64,000 nt of DNA from Edaphochlamys debaryana. Taxonomy: Eukaryota > Chlorophyta > Chlorophyceae > Chlamydomonadales. The notes below the pieces were generated by a model, which ran no database searches, was not told the origin of the DNA, and saw only the letters and a program-made list of their open reading frames with translations. Position numbers and translations under genes: made by a program. This document shows positions 35,401-47,600 of the stretch, one piece after another (position 1 is the stretch's first letter; each line of letters opens with the position of its first letter). The stretch covers positions 310,001-374,000 of the forward strand of contig JAEHOE010000010.1 in NCBI GenBank assembly GCA_016858145.1, written 5' to 3'.

Positions 35401-38154
35401 AGTGGAAAGAGGGTGAGGATGAAGGGGTTGGGGTTGAGGCGAGAAGGGGCACGGCAAGGCGGGGCGGGGAAGGTGCGGTGTGCCGCGCCGCGTTCGTACC
35501 TGGCGGTCGTCGTCGCACATGGTGAGGTACGGCGTCCTGCCGTACACCATGACGTACATGTTGCACATCTCGTCGTTGTGTGTGCCGCCAGCGTTAGTCA
35601 CCGCGGTCCTGCGGTGCGGCAGGCAGCACGCGGCAAACGTTCTGGCTTCTTGCTCCGCACCAGTCGCCCTTGACCCCGCTACTGCCCCGGCTGTCAACCT
35701 CCTCTACCCCCTGGGCATTTTGAGTCAGACCCCAAACCAGCTTCCTACCAGCTTCCCCGCGCTGCCTTCAGCCAGCACTCCTGTTCCCCACCCAACCGCC
35801 GCCCCCACGCACCTGGAGGTGGAGTCAAAGTCGCACGTGACCGTGACGCGGTCACCCGCCCACAGCACGTGGCGGGGGGCGGGCACGAAGGACTGCGGCA
35901 GCTGGGGGTCGCGGCTGATGAGCTCCTGCGTGCCTGGGGGTGGGGGCCACAACAAGCCGCAGAGCAGGGCGTGTCACGTGTCACACACCGCCGCTGGGCG
36001 TCCCCCTCCCCCCACGAGTCCGCCACCCTCTCCGCAAACCACGGACCCTCAAAGCACAGGCGCCAGTCCCATGACCCACACGCAAGCGCAGAATCCACTT
36101 CCTCCCACCAGTACCCTCCCTCCACGTACGGTATGGAACCCTCGCACCCTCCCACTCACCGCTGTGGTTCCAAGTCTCCCGCGTCATGTAGACGCGGCGG
36201 CCTAGTGTGTGGGTGTGCACACGCACCGCAAACATGGTGAGGGGCTGGTGGGACTTGAAGCAGCACGAGTTCTTAATCTGGTGGCTCTTCTTGCCGGGCG
36301 GGATGGAGAACCAGGACGCGAACGAAACCAGGCCCGCGGCGTACGGCACCGCATGCGGCTTGAGCAGCAGCGTTACGCCCGAGCGGTCGCTGTCCGGCCG
36401 GATGGCCAGGTAGTGCACCTGCAGATGTACGGCGGTACGACATGGGATTAGCGTGGGCAGGGCGAGGCACGTGGCGGCCCCTCCTCAGTGAGCCCGCATT
36501 CCTCAGCCTTTCCACCTGAGGTCTGCAGCCTTAGCCCACCCCAGACCACGTCCGATACTCAGCGTGTCCCAGGCCCCCACGAGGCCCACCCGGCCCCACG
36601 CCCTGGGCCCCTTGAGGCCCGGCCCGGGCCCACCTGGGCCACAATGTACTTGATCCCCGTGCCGTCGCCCACGCTGAAGCCCACGCCCTCCGGCAGGCGC
36701 AGGTCAGGGGCATTCTTGCCCCACCCATAGCTGCGGGGGAGGGAGGCAAAGCGAGGACAGCTCGGCAACATCTCGGCAACATCACTGCCCACGGCCAGGC
36801 GAGGCAGGGCGGGGCGTGTGGGAGGCGAGGAGCCGCTGCCGGCGAGGGGCCGGCAGTCGCTCGCCTTCACCGGTGGCCCGTGCTCTGGGGCCTCCCACCC
36901 GCCGCAGGTGCGCCTTCCACGGCCCAAACGCTTCCCCACATCTCGCATCACGGCCATATCAGTGCCAAGGCCCTGACGGAGCACTCCGCCACCGCGCCCA
37001 TTCCCAGCCCCAGCTGCGGCCATTGGTGCGGGTGCCGCCCAGACCAGGCGCGTTCCTTGGAACGGGAACCACACGGTGATGGCGTGTCCGTTAGAGGACT
37101 GGACACGCCGCAGCGGCCACAACTACAAGCTGCTACCGGACAGTGCCGGACTGGCTCCAGATTCGTCCGGTCCGCCGGACTGGGCCTCGGAGGAACAGCA
37201 ACCGCCTGCCCCGCGCCCGCCGCGTCTCCGCCCCAGCTCCAAGAAGCCCAGGCGCTGCACCGCCCGGCGAGGACCGCGAGCGAGCCCAACCTGGCGCGCC
37301 AGCGGCCGGAGCAGCTGCCGAAACCCCGCAAAGCTGGAACCGGATTGCGTCGGGCACCGTTCTGGCTGACGCCACGCAGGTGAGGGCCCCGTGGGGCAGG
37401 TCCTCAGAGGTGAGGAAGACCCCAAGCCCGTTGCCGCCAAGCCACGCAAAAGAGGCGAAGCCCTCACGGCATGGCCACTTGCAGGCTCATGAGGTGGCAG
37501 TCGCCCTGACCCCACGCCTGCCCGTCCCGGCCTTACACGATGGTGGAGGGGCCGTTGCAGGTTGGCTTCATGTCGCAGCGCCACGCCACGGCCGAGCCGT
37601 TGGGGGCGGGCATCATGTGCGGCTCATCGCAGCCTGCGCAGCAGAGGGTGCAGGTGCGCCCGGCAAGGTGAGCGTGCTCGGCTTGATGTGAGGGCTTGAC
37701 CGCCTGCCCTTTCATCGCTTCTGGGACCCCGGGGGTGGCCCGCTCGGACGACGGTGCCGCTGGACGGTACTCCCAGCCCAGAGCATCAGCGCCCCGGCGC
37801 CTGCACTTGCAAAACCCCCAGAACCCCACCCAGGGCATGGAAATGGACGACGGCCCCCGGGTATCCCGCTTCTCCTGCAACCGCCACCCGCGTGGCTTGA
37901 CCGCAGAGGTGGACCTCACCATAGAGCAGGATGTGGTGCACTACCTCTTGCCGGGCGTGGGGGATGACCCCGACCAGCTTGTGCGGGCTGGGCGGCAGGT
38001 GAGCTGCCACGCACACGTAGGAGTCCTCCTTCTCCGTCTTAAACGGTGGCACGGTCACGTTGACCTCAAGGTTGTGCGATAGCGCAGCGTGTGAGGCGCT
38101 GGCGAGGACCGTCAGCCCCACCAAGGCAGCCAGGGCTGCTCTGCCGCGCCCCAT
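29450..38154 (-). CDS. PAM: Peptidylglycine alpha-amidating monooxygenase, bifunctional (PHM + PAL), membrane-anchored
   Basis: About 20 exons. Exon 1 (38154-37920) has a signal peptide, MGRGRAALAALVGLTVLASA. The PHM copper ligands are all present: VHHILLYG (two His), VHYLAIRPD, RVHTHTLG (two His) and the Met in THNDEMCNMYVM, which also keeps the catalytic-region Tyr. The PAL half follows as propeller-like exons (GPIHDATGVATGPDGTVWVL, LPHSITVDNLGNVWVVDVG, VHKFTKDGKLIFSVGTKLAP, DGSFFVADGYCNSRVVYYD, HSVLVDECEGLVYVASRESG). A luminal linker with acidic stretches precedes one membrane segment (NPWAIALVVVMAVMMAVTII) and a ~90-residue cytosolic tail rich in basic and Ser residues. PHM hydroxylates the alpha carbon of C-terminal glycine using copper and ascorbate; PAL cleaves the product to the peptide amide in the secretory pathway. 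In Chlamydomonas PAM is linked to cilia and Golgi. Confidence 0.93.
31800..31885. repeat. CCCA and CCCCT microsatellites in a PAM intron
   Basis: About seven CCCA units followed by about ten CCCCT units, next to a C-rich acceptor region between two PAL-side exons. Confidence 0.9.
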
Positions 38155-38966
38155 AGCAGCGACCGGCCGCTCAATCTTAAAGGACAGCGCGGTTAGCGCT
38201 CAGCAGAGCCTCGCTGTAGCTACCGCAGGCTCCGAAACAAATCGCTTCGCCGATCGCTATTCCGAATTTGAACCTGCAGTGTCTATCCCTAAGAGTTGTT
38301 GTTACTGCAAAGCGCGCTATGCAGAAAGTTGAAGCCAGCGCGTGTGGCCTGTTGCTCAAGCAACAAGCGGTGAGACCAGGGAGACAGCGAGCGCTGGTCG
38401 ACAGTGATATGCAGCTCAACCTCTTGTATGCAGTGGGCAAGACACCAGCCTCGGTGCAGTAGTATCCTTGGTTTTGTCCCCGCGTCCGGTATCGGGCGAA
38501 CTGCAGTCGCGCGATGAACGGCTTGGGACTTTCCGGGCCGAGCAACAGCGTCCTCAATAGGAGCAAAGAAGCAGCCTACTGCGGGCGCACTACTACAGGC
38601 CGACCCACGGACCCGTGCGTGTGCACGTGCCCCGCCCAGCCCCGCCCGCGCAACCGTTCGGCCACGTTCGCAGGACAGCTGACTCTGGTGCACGTCACTG
38701 CACCTCAGGCACCGGCGCATAGTATATGCTGGCCGCAGGGCGAGAAAGACCAGAGAGCGTCGACCGACAAACGGCATGATCTATCGAGACCGGCATCGCG
38801 GGTGCAGCATTTTTAGGACAGCACCATCTTGGCCTCAACCTAAATGCAGTCCGAGTCCCGGAGTCGCTGTCGTCCCCGAGGCCTCGAGTCCCCGATATAC
38901 AACTCTTCGTGCAAGTGCACACTCGCGCACTCGCTTGCCTGGCACTCCTGTTCTTAACCCCTCACC

Positions 38967-39406
38967 CCATGCTCCGCGAGGAACACCTTGGGACTTGCGT
39001 GTACATGTTCTGCATGGTGCTAATACTGCTCTGGCAAGGTGGGGAGACCTTAACGAATCTTTTCCTTGTTTTGGGGTAGCGGCCAAAAGGCCCGCAAAAA
39101 CAGTGATATGCGTTTGAGTGTGGTGTGACCGAGGATCTCTTTAGTAAAAGGCGAAAGAGATATGCTTTGCGTTAACACCACTACGCCGGATGCGTTCCGA
39201 AAGTAACGTCACCGGTCCCGGGCCCCCTACCTACCAAGTACGACACCCACGCCCCTGCGATGGTGGGTGGGGCTGGGGCCCACGAGCGCCCTGAAGCGGC
39301 TGCGTTGCCCGCATGCAACCCTTGCCCCGAGAACGAGCGAGAGTCCTCAACAAGCTCTGCGCACAGGCGTGTTGTCAAACGGGCGGATCGGTGGGCGGTG
39401 TGTTGC
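38967..39406 (+). repeat. Dispersed repeat, copy 2
   Basis: Direct copy of 27947-28387 at an offset of 11,020 bases, with few substitutions in the central 320 bases. It has no coding capacity of its own, so it is most likely a non-autonomous mobile element or its remnant. Confidence 0.75.
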
Positions 39407-40833
39407 TTGCCCGCATGCCCATGCCCACGTCTGCGCCCCCAAACTGATTACCGGTACGACTTGACCCATCCTAGGCCCGTGCCCCAGGCCCCACGCCAAC
39501 GCCAGCAGTTGTTGAATACGCTGTCCACGGTCTGAGGAGTGTATGTGAAGTACGCAGTCTGACCATGAAGCACAGCCTGGACTCCAGGCCCTGGAGGAGG
39601 CGCGGACGAGGCAGCTGTTCGGGTGGGGGGGGGTGGGGGGTGGCAAAGCGTGTGGACCCAGGGCTACGGCTGTACATGGGGTTGGGTTGTGCGATGACCG
39701 AGTGGCTGGTCTTACGTGAGCGAGACCCTGACCCACACTCGCCCCCCGGCCCTCACGGCGCTCACGCACCGCCGGCCCCGCCGCCACCATGTCCTGCTTC
39801 CCAGGCGCATCCACAGCTCAGCCATCGCCTCCGCGCCAAGCTGCAGGCGCATAGCCGCCAGGCCCGCCACCGTCTCTCACAGCGTGCGGGGGTGCCCACG
39901 CCCTGCAACACCGCCGCAAACGCCCTCGGCTGCGCTAGCAGCAGCTGCTCCTCATTGGCTTCTCCAGCCAAGCCGCCGGTGCCTTGGGCGTGGGAGGCTG
40001 AGCCATTGGCGCCGCCGCGGCTGGCGGTGCCCACGGCGAGGAGCTGGCGGGAGCGTGCGCAGGCCTCGAATGCAGGTACCGGTACTCGCGGTGCGTGAGC
40101 CTCCACTGCGCTTCGGTGACAGAGGCAAAGTTGGCCTGAAGGCAGGCATCCAGGGCGGGCTCACAGGCCGGGCGCGGTCTGGGGCTCTGCGTTGCGTTGG
40201 GAAGGGAGCCACAGGGAAGGGGGCATGCGCTCGGGGTATATATGCGGGTGAGCTGCCGAATGTGGATACTGGATAGGCTGCGATTTCTGCAAAGGGTTGG
40301 AATGACCTTGCGATGCGAGCTGTGCACATGTGCGCTGCCCGCGCCACTTACCTAGCTCTTCATACCTTGCGTCTCCAGCCCACTAGGCCGGCATCTCCTC
40401 ATCTCAGCCCCTCTCAGCCACGCTCAGCCCCACCCAAACCCATGTGCGGGACCTCTTACTTGCCTGTCTCGTTCCCTCCCCAAAGACCCCGATGCGCCAA
40501 CCTCACTCCTCCCAACCCAGCTGACCCCGCTCCCCCACTCCACCTGCCGTTTATAGGGCCACTTTGACCGACCGTCGGCGAGCGGCGGCAGCGGCAGCAG
40601 TGGCTGCAACTTGCGACATGCCAGATCCTCCTCCAGGTCGAAATGTAACAATCGAGGATGGCGGCAGAAGGCGGTGGCGGTCAGAGGGGCGCAGTGAAGT
40701 TGCCGACAGCGTCGGCCTAATGGGCTTCTGCACAGACTATGACGCCAGTGATAGTCCGACGGCGTGGAAAGCCCACCATATGCCTTCGTCATGCCAGATA
40801 CATTCACTTTATAATGCGCAGCCGAGTACCCTG

Positions 40834-40917
40834 TGGGTGGGTGGGTGGGTGGGTGGGTGCGGGTGTGTTTCGCACCGAAGCCCCGGGGCGGGGGGCGGGG
40901 GGCGGGGGGCTGGGAAA
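40834..40917 (+). repeat. GGGT tandem repeat and G-rich run
   Basis: Six GGGT units, then after about 25 bases three short G-rich units of the form CGGGGGG. The strand could form G-quadruplexes. Confidence 0.75.
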
Positions 40918-41607
40918 TTGTGGAGTTCCCGAGCATCATGCGACACGGCGCACGACCCACCCGCCTTAACCCGAACAATTGCCAGGGTATAACTGACGAT
41001 AAGGGGAAGGTTTACGAGCAGGGGAGCAGGCTCTGGCACTTCGGCCGGCGGCACTAAGGCCTTGCGGGCGGCATTTGCAGTTGAGGGTCAGGAAGCCCAC
41101 CGCAGACGCTTATCCAACACATAGACCCAAGACATCGGCTCAACAGATAGAGGACTATCTAGCGTGACCCTGCAATACACGCGACGTCGCGACATAAAGC
41201 TTGCTGCTCTCGCAAGTCCGCGGCCTCTTACCCCTAGGAGCGTAGGCGTAGACATCGTCTTTTAGCTGCAATAGGACAGGGCGCCCTGTGTGGCGTGCGC
41301 GTGGCCAGCTCATTTCGAAGGCAGCAGGCACGGTCGCCACCAGCAGGCGCGGCAATTGGAGCAGCCGGTGAAGGAAGGAAGCAGGCGTCGCCGGAGGCGG
41401 GCCTGCAGCCACTGAAGCTCTAGCTCTTGGTGAGAGGCAAGAGCAACCTGCACATCGCCTTCGTGCTGGGGCCGGTGATGGGACGCGCGACTCCTAACAC
41501 GCCGCTTCTATGCCTCGCAGGTGCCATGTCTTTACTATAGCGTGGCGGGAGTGCTGCAGTGAGCTGCCTTAGGCCTCCTGTCCGGCCCTTGAGCCCGGAG
41601 GAGCAAA

Positions 41608-44600
41608 ATGTTCGCAAGACAAGGCAACACGCAAGTTCAGCCCCTCACAGGGCAAGGGGCAGGTAGGACGCTAGGTTCTGGGTACGCGCGGCTCGTCGGG
41701 CTTTCCGCAAACATGTTCGTGCTCAGAGAGGTGCCGGCTCAGCCTTGCACTGCTTACTTGAGTAGCGACTGCTTCGTAAAATCATTGGCTTGGCGCTCGT
41801 CGCCAGCGGCGGGGGCGGAGACATTGCTGCTGGAGGACCGCCTCAGGACGCACAGCCCGGGCTCAACGCCCGCTGGGGAACTTCGGCGCCTCCCTCAGCA
41901 CCGTTGGGTTCAGCGGGGCGCTGCGCTGGGGTGCTCAACTTCGTGCCGGACTCGGTGAGCCCCGTCGACGTGCCCCCCACTTCCCTTCACCCATGCCCCC
42001 CCTCGCTTGCCCTGCCTTCAGATGACTTCTTCGGCCGGCCCGATATGGGCGCGGCGGCCCAATCGATGACGCAAGTCCAGATGGCCACGAAATGTAACTC
42101 GGGCCTGCTGGCGCTGAAGGTGCCTGACCCGCCGCAGTTTGCGCCGTCGGCAGTGTGCGCTATCTCAGCCGACGGCAAAATTGCGGCGGTGGGCGGCCGT
42201 GATATCGAGCTGTTCCTGTGGGACGTGGACACGGGTGACCTGCTGTCCAAAATCCGCGGGCATGACATCTTCTGGGTGGGCTCCCACGACAACGCCTTCT
42301 TCGTCACCTGCCAGGAGGACGGCAAGGTGAGGAGGATCCCAGGAAGCCAGGAAAGGGCGCCTGCAAGCAAGGGGCCTCGTTTGACCGCAGCAAACGCTCA
42401 AAGACTGTGCTCTCAGCGGTACGGGATGCAAAGCGGATGACATGTGTATGGAGTACCGGTACCTGAAGCTGCACAAGAGCTCAGCCCGCTTTCTGTCTGC
42501 CTGATGCGCGCCCCAGATCCTCCTGTGGGACCGCTCCACAATGCGGACCACGCTCACGCTGGGGGAGGTGTTGGAGGGGATCACGTGCTGCCAGATCGCC
42601 TCGGAGAACGACTTCGTCATCGTGGGAAGCTTGAAGGTGCGAAGCGGAGCGGGCCGAGACAGGGCTGTGCCTGGCATTTCGGTTCACGCTCACGCTGCGC
42701 CGTCGCTGTGCAGTCCCCGGGGGCTGCTGCTCATGCTGACCACACGTTCATGACCTGACGTCGGGCCCTCTCGTGCTCAATCCCCAGGGCAACGTGTACA
42801 GCTGGGACACGGATACAGGCACGGTGGCGCACGTCTACGAGGCGGGGCACAAGGGGCCGGTGCAGTTCGCACAGGTCTACAACCTGCCCTCGTACGGCCG
42901 CTGCGTCATCTCGTGCGGAGCCAAGGACCACACCGTTGTGAGTCCCGGCCTGCCGCCCTGCTGTACCCCTTGGCCCGGGTGTCCGCCCAGGCGCCGAAGC
43001 TGCAAGCCGGGGCCGGAGCCCTGACCAACAGTCCTCGGAGGCTGACCCATCCGTCCCCTCGTCCTCTCGTATCCTGCTGCGCTGCGCAGGTGGTGTGGGA
43101 CCTGCTGTCGGGTGAGCCCCGCGCCCTGATCGAGATCAAGGAGCTGGAGCACGCAAAGAATCTCAAGTACGACATCACGCGCGACGGCGCGCGCGTGGTG
43201 GTGTGGTGCACGGACTCGGTGCCGTTCCCCAACCTGGTGGTGGTGGACATCATGTCCCAGAACAAGATCTCGGTCTACTGCCACGAGGGCCTGGCGCGGC
43301 ATGTGGGTCGGGAGCAAAGCCGGGAAGGGCGTGGAAGCCGAGGGGAACAGCAGGCCGAGAGCGTTAAGGGCCCGCGGACGATTGGGGGGAAAGTCATGTC
43401 ACTTCGGGGCTCGCGGGTGTGCTGACTTGCTTGTGCGTTCATCTCCGCAGGCCATCTTCACGCCCAACGGCGACCGCATCATCAGCTCCGGAAATGACAA
43501 CAAGATCCAGGTGCGTGCGCTTGCAGGCAATGCGTGTCAGCGGCTTGGGAGCAGAAGGGGAAGCGGGCAGGGTAACTGGGGCATCGGGCATTTCGGATTT
43601 GTGTAGGAAGGTGCAGATGGGGTCAAACTGAAGAGGCCCCAGGAGCTGGAGGAGCATGAATCAGTGGGGCAAGCTGGCGATGATGGAGGGCCTCTTCCTG
43701 CGCCGAGGCAGGGACCCCGCTTTGCTATGCCCGGAATATCTCAGCCCGTTCCCAACCCCGTCGGTCCCCCTGTCGGCCCCAGGTCTGGGACACGTTCAGC
43801 CTGGAGAACCTGATTACCATGAGTGGACACGAGGGCAGCGTGCTGTGCTGCGCCGTCAACGAGACGGCCACCCGCGTAGTCAGCGGCGGCGAGGACTGCG
43901 CAGTGCGGTTGTGGAGCCTGGAGGACGGAAAGCAGCTGCTGGCGTTCCAGGCGCAGGACGAGCCCATCAAGCAGGTGCAGTTCTCCATGAACGGGCAGAA
44001 GATTCTGTCATGTGACGTGACGGGTCGCGTGTACGTCTGGAACCTGCACGCGGAGTTCCTGACCAACCTGATGCGGCGATACGCCGACAACATCTCGGCA
44101 TGCTGCATGTCCAACGACTTCAAGCTGTGCCTGGTCGGCTGCAACAATGGCCGCGTGATGCTGTGGGACGTGGACCGCCGCGAGAGCGTGTGGGAGTACA
44201 CGCACCACACGGGGCGCGTCGAGTGCTGTGCCTTCAACTCGATGCGCGACATGTGCGCGACAGCGGGCATGGACGGACGCATCGTCCTGCTGTTCGCGGA
44301 CAGCGGCAAGCAGGCCAACTCATTCATCGGGGCGGAGGAGCCGATGATGACAGTGCAGTTCTCGCCTGACGATGAGCGCATCGCGGGATGCGGCTCGGAC
44401 GGAAAGCTGTACCTGTACCAGACCGCGGGTTCCAGCCGGAAGCCTAAGGCCGTGCTGCGGTCAAACGTGGCCCGTATCCAGAACCACGTGTGGTCGCCCA
44501 ACTCGAAGCTGGTGGCGGGTTCCTGCTCGGACGGCACCATGATGGTGTGGAACGCGTCCTCGGGCGGCATCCACACGGTGCTGGAGGGCGCAGCTGTCTC

Positions 44601-47600
44601 GGCCACCTGCTGCTGCTTTGACCTGATCGGCAAGCTGCTGGCGGTGGGCACGGCCAACGGTGAGCAGGGGCATGCAGGCTCAGGGGGCCCAGGGATAGCG
44701 GGCCACAGGTTGGGTGAGGGCAAGGTTGCCAGCGCCAGGGCAGGCTTCGGAGAAGGGCAGGGCCACGAGCAGGGCAGCCTCAGGGCAGGGCAAGCTCTTA
44801 TGGCAGCGCACGGCCCTCACCCTTGATTGCTGGTCTTTCTGAGGGTCCTAATTGCCGCGAACTTGGGTCCCCGCCGCTTCTTAAGGGCTTTCCTCCCTCC
44901 CCTCACCGCCGCCCCCAGGCGCTACCCTCCTGTACAACCTGGAGACCTCGGAGCTGCTGGTGGAGCTGAAGGGCAATGCCAGCCCGGTCAAGGAGGTGGT
45001 GTTCAACCAGGAGACCACGCAGCTGACCAGCATGTGCAGCCGGCAAGCGACGGTCTGGGACGTGGCGACGGCGGTCAAGCTGCGGACGTTTGACTTCATC
45101 ATGGACAAGGCGGGCGACTTCAAGTCGCCGCCCCACCCCTACCGCTGGGCTGTGGCGCACAACTCCACGGTGCTGTTCGACCACGAGTCGGAGGCGCTGG
45201 TGCTGGACATGCTCACGATCGACGACCCGCTGCTGCGCTCGTACTACCTGTCGGACGTGCAGACCATCGCCTCGGGCTTCAACCACCGCAAGCTGCTGGT
45301 CTGGTCCGCCGCCGGCTCCAACGCCCCCGACAGGTTCCACACCACCCACGACGCCATCACGTCAACGCACTTCGCTAACGACGACCGACTGGTGGTCATG
45401 GGCACGCAAGACGGCAACGTGGTGGTTTACGATGTGATCCATGGCGAGACCATCGAGGTCATCGTCGGGCACCAGAACGGCCCCTGCCGCTGCGTCAAGC
45501 TCTCGGCGGACAACAAGGAGGTGCTGTCCTGCGGCGCTGACTCCAAGGTGGTGCTGTGGGACTGGCGCAAGCGCAGCCCCACGCGCGTGTTCTCGGGCCA
45601 CTTCGTCTCCATCGGCTGCTGCGACTTGTCCACGGTCGGCAACCGCGTCGTGTCGGGCGACAACCACGGCATGATCTGCGTTTGGGAGAAGGACTCGGGC
45701 AACGCCGTGCAGACGCTGCCGCTGGCGCACTCCAAGGCCGTGCTGAGCGTGTCCATCTCGGCCGATGGCTCCACCATCGCGTCCGTGGGCGCTGACGGCA
45801 AGGTCTCCATCTGGAACGTGGACATCGGCATCGAGCTCGTGTCCCTCACGGCCGCCATGGAGTCGCAGCCGCTGTACTGCGCCTTCTCGCCCGACGGCAA
45901 CAAGTTGGCCGTAACCGAGTCCAATGGCAATGTCATGGTCTGGAACGTGGCGGCCGGCTGCCAGTGGTACATGATCTACCAGGCGCACAAGGGCAAGGTC
46001 ACGGGCTGCTCGTGGTCGGCGGACTGCCGAAAGATGACCACCTGCGGAACTGACTCGGCCGTGGCCATTTGGGATGCCGAGTCTGGGGCGCCGCTCTTCA
46101 AGTTCAACCTCAAGGCCGGCCCGCTCACCTCCTGCTCCGTCTCGCCCGCCGGCCTCTACGTGGCCTCCGGGTCCACCACCGGCACCCTGTCCGTCTCCAA
46201 CCTGGCGACTGCGGCCCGCAACGTGCCCGAACCGTCCTTCCTCTTCCACTGGCTCGCCACGCACGAGCCCAAGGCCTCGTCGTTCCTGTGGATGCGGCTG
46301 CTGGCCATCCACCCCTACCTGCCCAACGTCCAGGACGCGCAGGGCTGGTCCATCGTGCTCCACTCGCTGTCCCGCGGTAACGCCGAGGTCTCCAACATGG
46401 TCATCGACGCGCTGATCAAGGAGGCGGGCATGCTGGGCCTGATCTCGGCCGTGCCGTACGCTGTGGCCACCAGGGTCAAGTTCCACAACCAGACAGACGG
46501 GGAGGTCGGCGGGCTAATCGGCGGCGGCGGCGGCCCAGGCGAGCGGCCAAAGAGCGCGTGGCAGTCTGGCGGCGCCAGCCAACGGCCGCGCACGGCCGTC
46601 AACAGCGCGGCGAACCTCGACGGCAACAAGAGCCGAGGGCGAGGCTCTCTCGGCGGGCTGCTCGGCAAGGTGAGGAGCGCTCCCCCGTCATAGCCGCTCT
46701 AGCTTGCTGCTCGGGCTTGGGCTGGGGCTGGGGCAGCGCCTGGGATCGTGCTTTGAAAGCGTGCAGGTACGGCACCTGCACCCGCTCCTCGCTCCCCTGC
46801 CCGTCGCTCCGCCTCCGCCAACCTGTGCCGCTTCCCGCTCCGCCCTCGCCCCGCCCCTCCCGCCCCGCAGTCGGACGATGACGGGCAGCTGCTGGGGCCC
46901 GACATGCGGCAGGGCAGCAACCTGCGCAACGTCCTGGTGGAGAAGAGCAAGGCCTCGTTCTCGCAGCAGCTCAAGAAGGTGGCGGTGGAGATGGTCACGG
47001 AGGCGCGGGACCAGGACCACATGGCGCTCATCCAGAACAACGCCGTCGCGCTGTCCCTCAACAGCAAGTCGTCGGAGTGCGTGCAGGTGCGTGTGCCCCG
47101 TGTCCGCCAAGCCTCAGCCTGGGCCTGAGCCCTTCCTCTAGCCCGCAAAGCCACGCAGCCTGCCTGTTTACCCTTGGCAAGCTCTTACGAGCCCTGATGT
47201 GAACACGCCTTCTGTTACAGTGCTCGTGTTAACACGCTTCAAACGCTACCTCCGCCCTACCTTGCTGCGCCCTCTTTCAGGCTGTGCTGGACGCGGCGGC
47301 GGCCAACAAGGTGTCGTGGGGCTCGTACCACGCCATCACGGACATGATCCCCTCCCTGGCGCTGCGCTACCCCATCATGTGTTACCACTTCCTGGCGGCG
47401 CTGGACCTGCGCCACCTGGGCGACCTGGAGGTGCCCGTGGCCGTGCTCAAGGTGGGCCTGGCGTGGGCCTGGGGCGGGGCCTGGGTGGGCCTGAGTGGGC
47501 CTGGGCCTCAGAGCTTCCACGCCTGGCCTGCGGGATGCAGCTGGGCCACAGTTGCTGGGGCTTGGGGCTTGGCGGCAGCGCAGTCCTGTTAAACGTGTTG

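Larger units (their letters stand above)
38155..41607. other. 3.4 kb gap between PAM and the WD40-channel gene
   Basis: The first few hundred bases should hold the PAM promoter. From 38.9 to 39.4 kb lies copy 2 of the dispersed repeat. A TATATA-like word sits at 40237-40244, a GGGT repeat at 40834-40860 and a G-rich run to 40917. A frame pair at 39.76-40.33 kb on the minus strand looks partly protein-like (DACLQANFASVTEAQWRLT) but gives no gene model. Confidence 0.5.

Noticed and set aside
39762..40327. Possible minus-strand gene with DACLQANFASVTEAQWRLT and LLLAQPRAFAAVLQGV
   Set aside because: The two stretches look protein-like, but I found no start, no stop and no clean splice join; it may be a gene fragment.
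45362..46486. A 374-residue minus-strand open frame across the WD40-channel gene
   Set aside because: It is antisense to well-supported WD40 repeats, and its composition is that of a complementary shadow.
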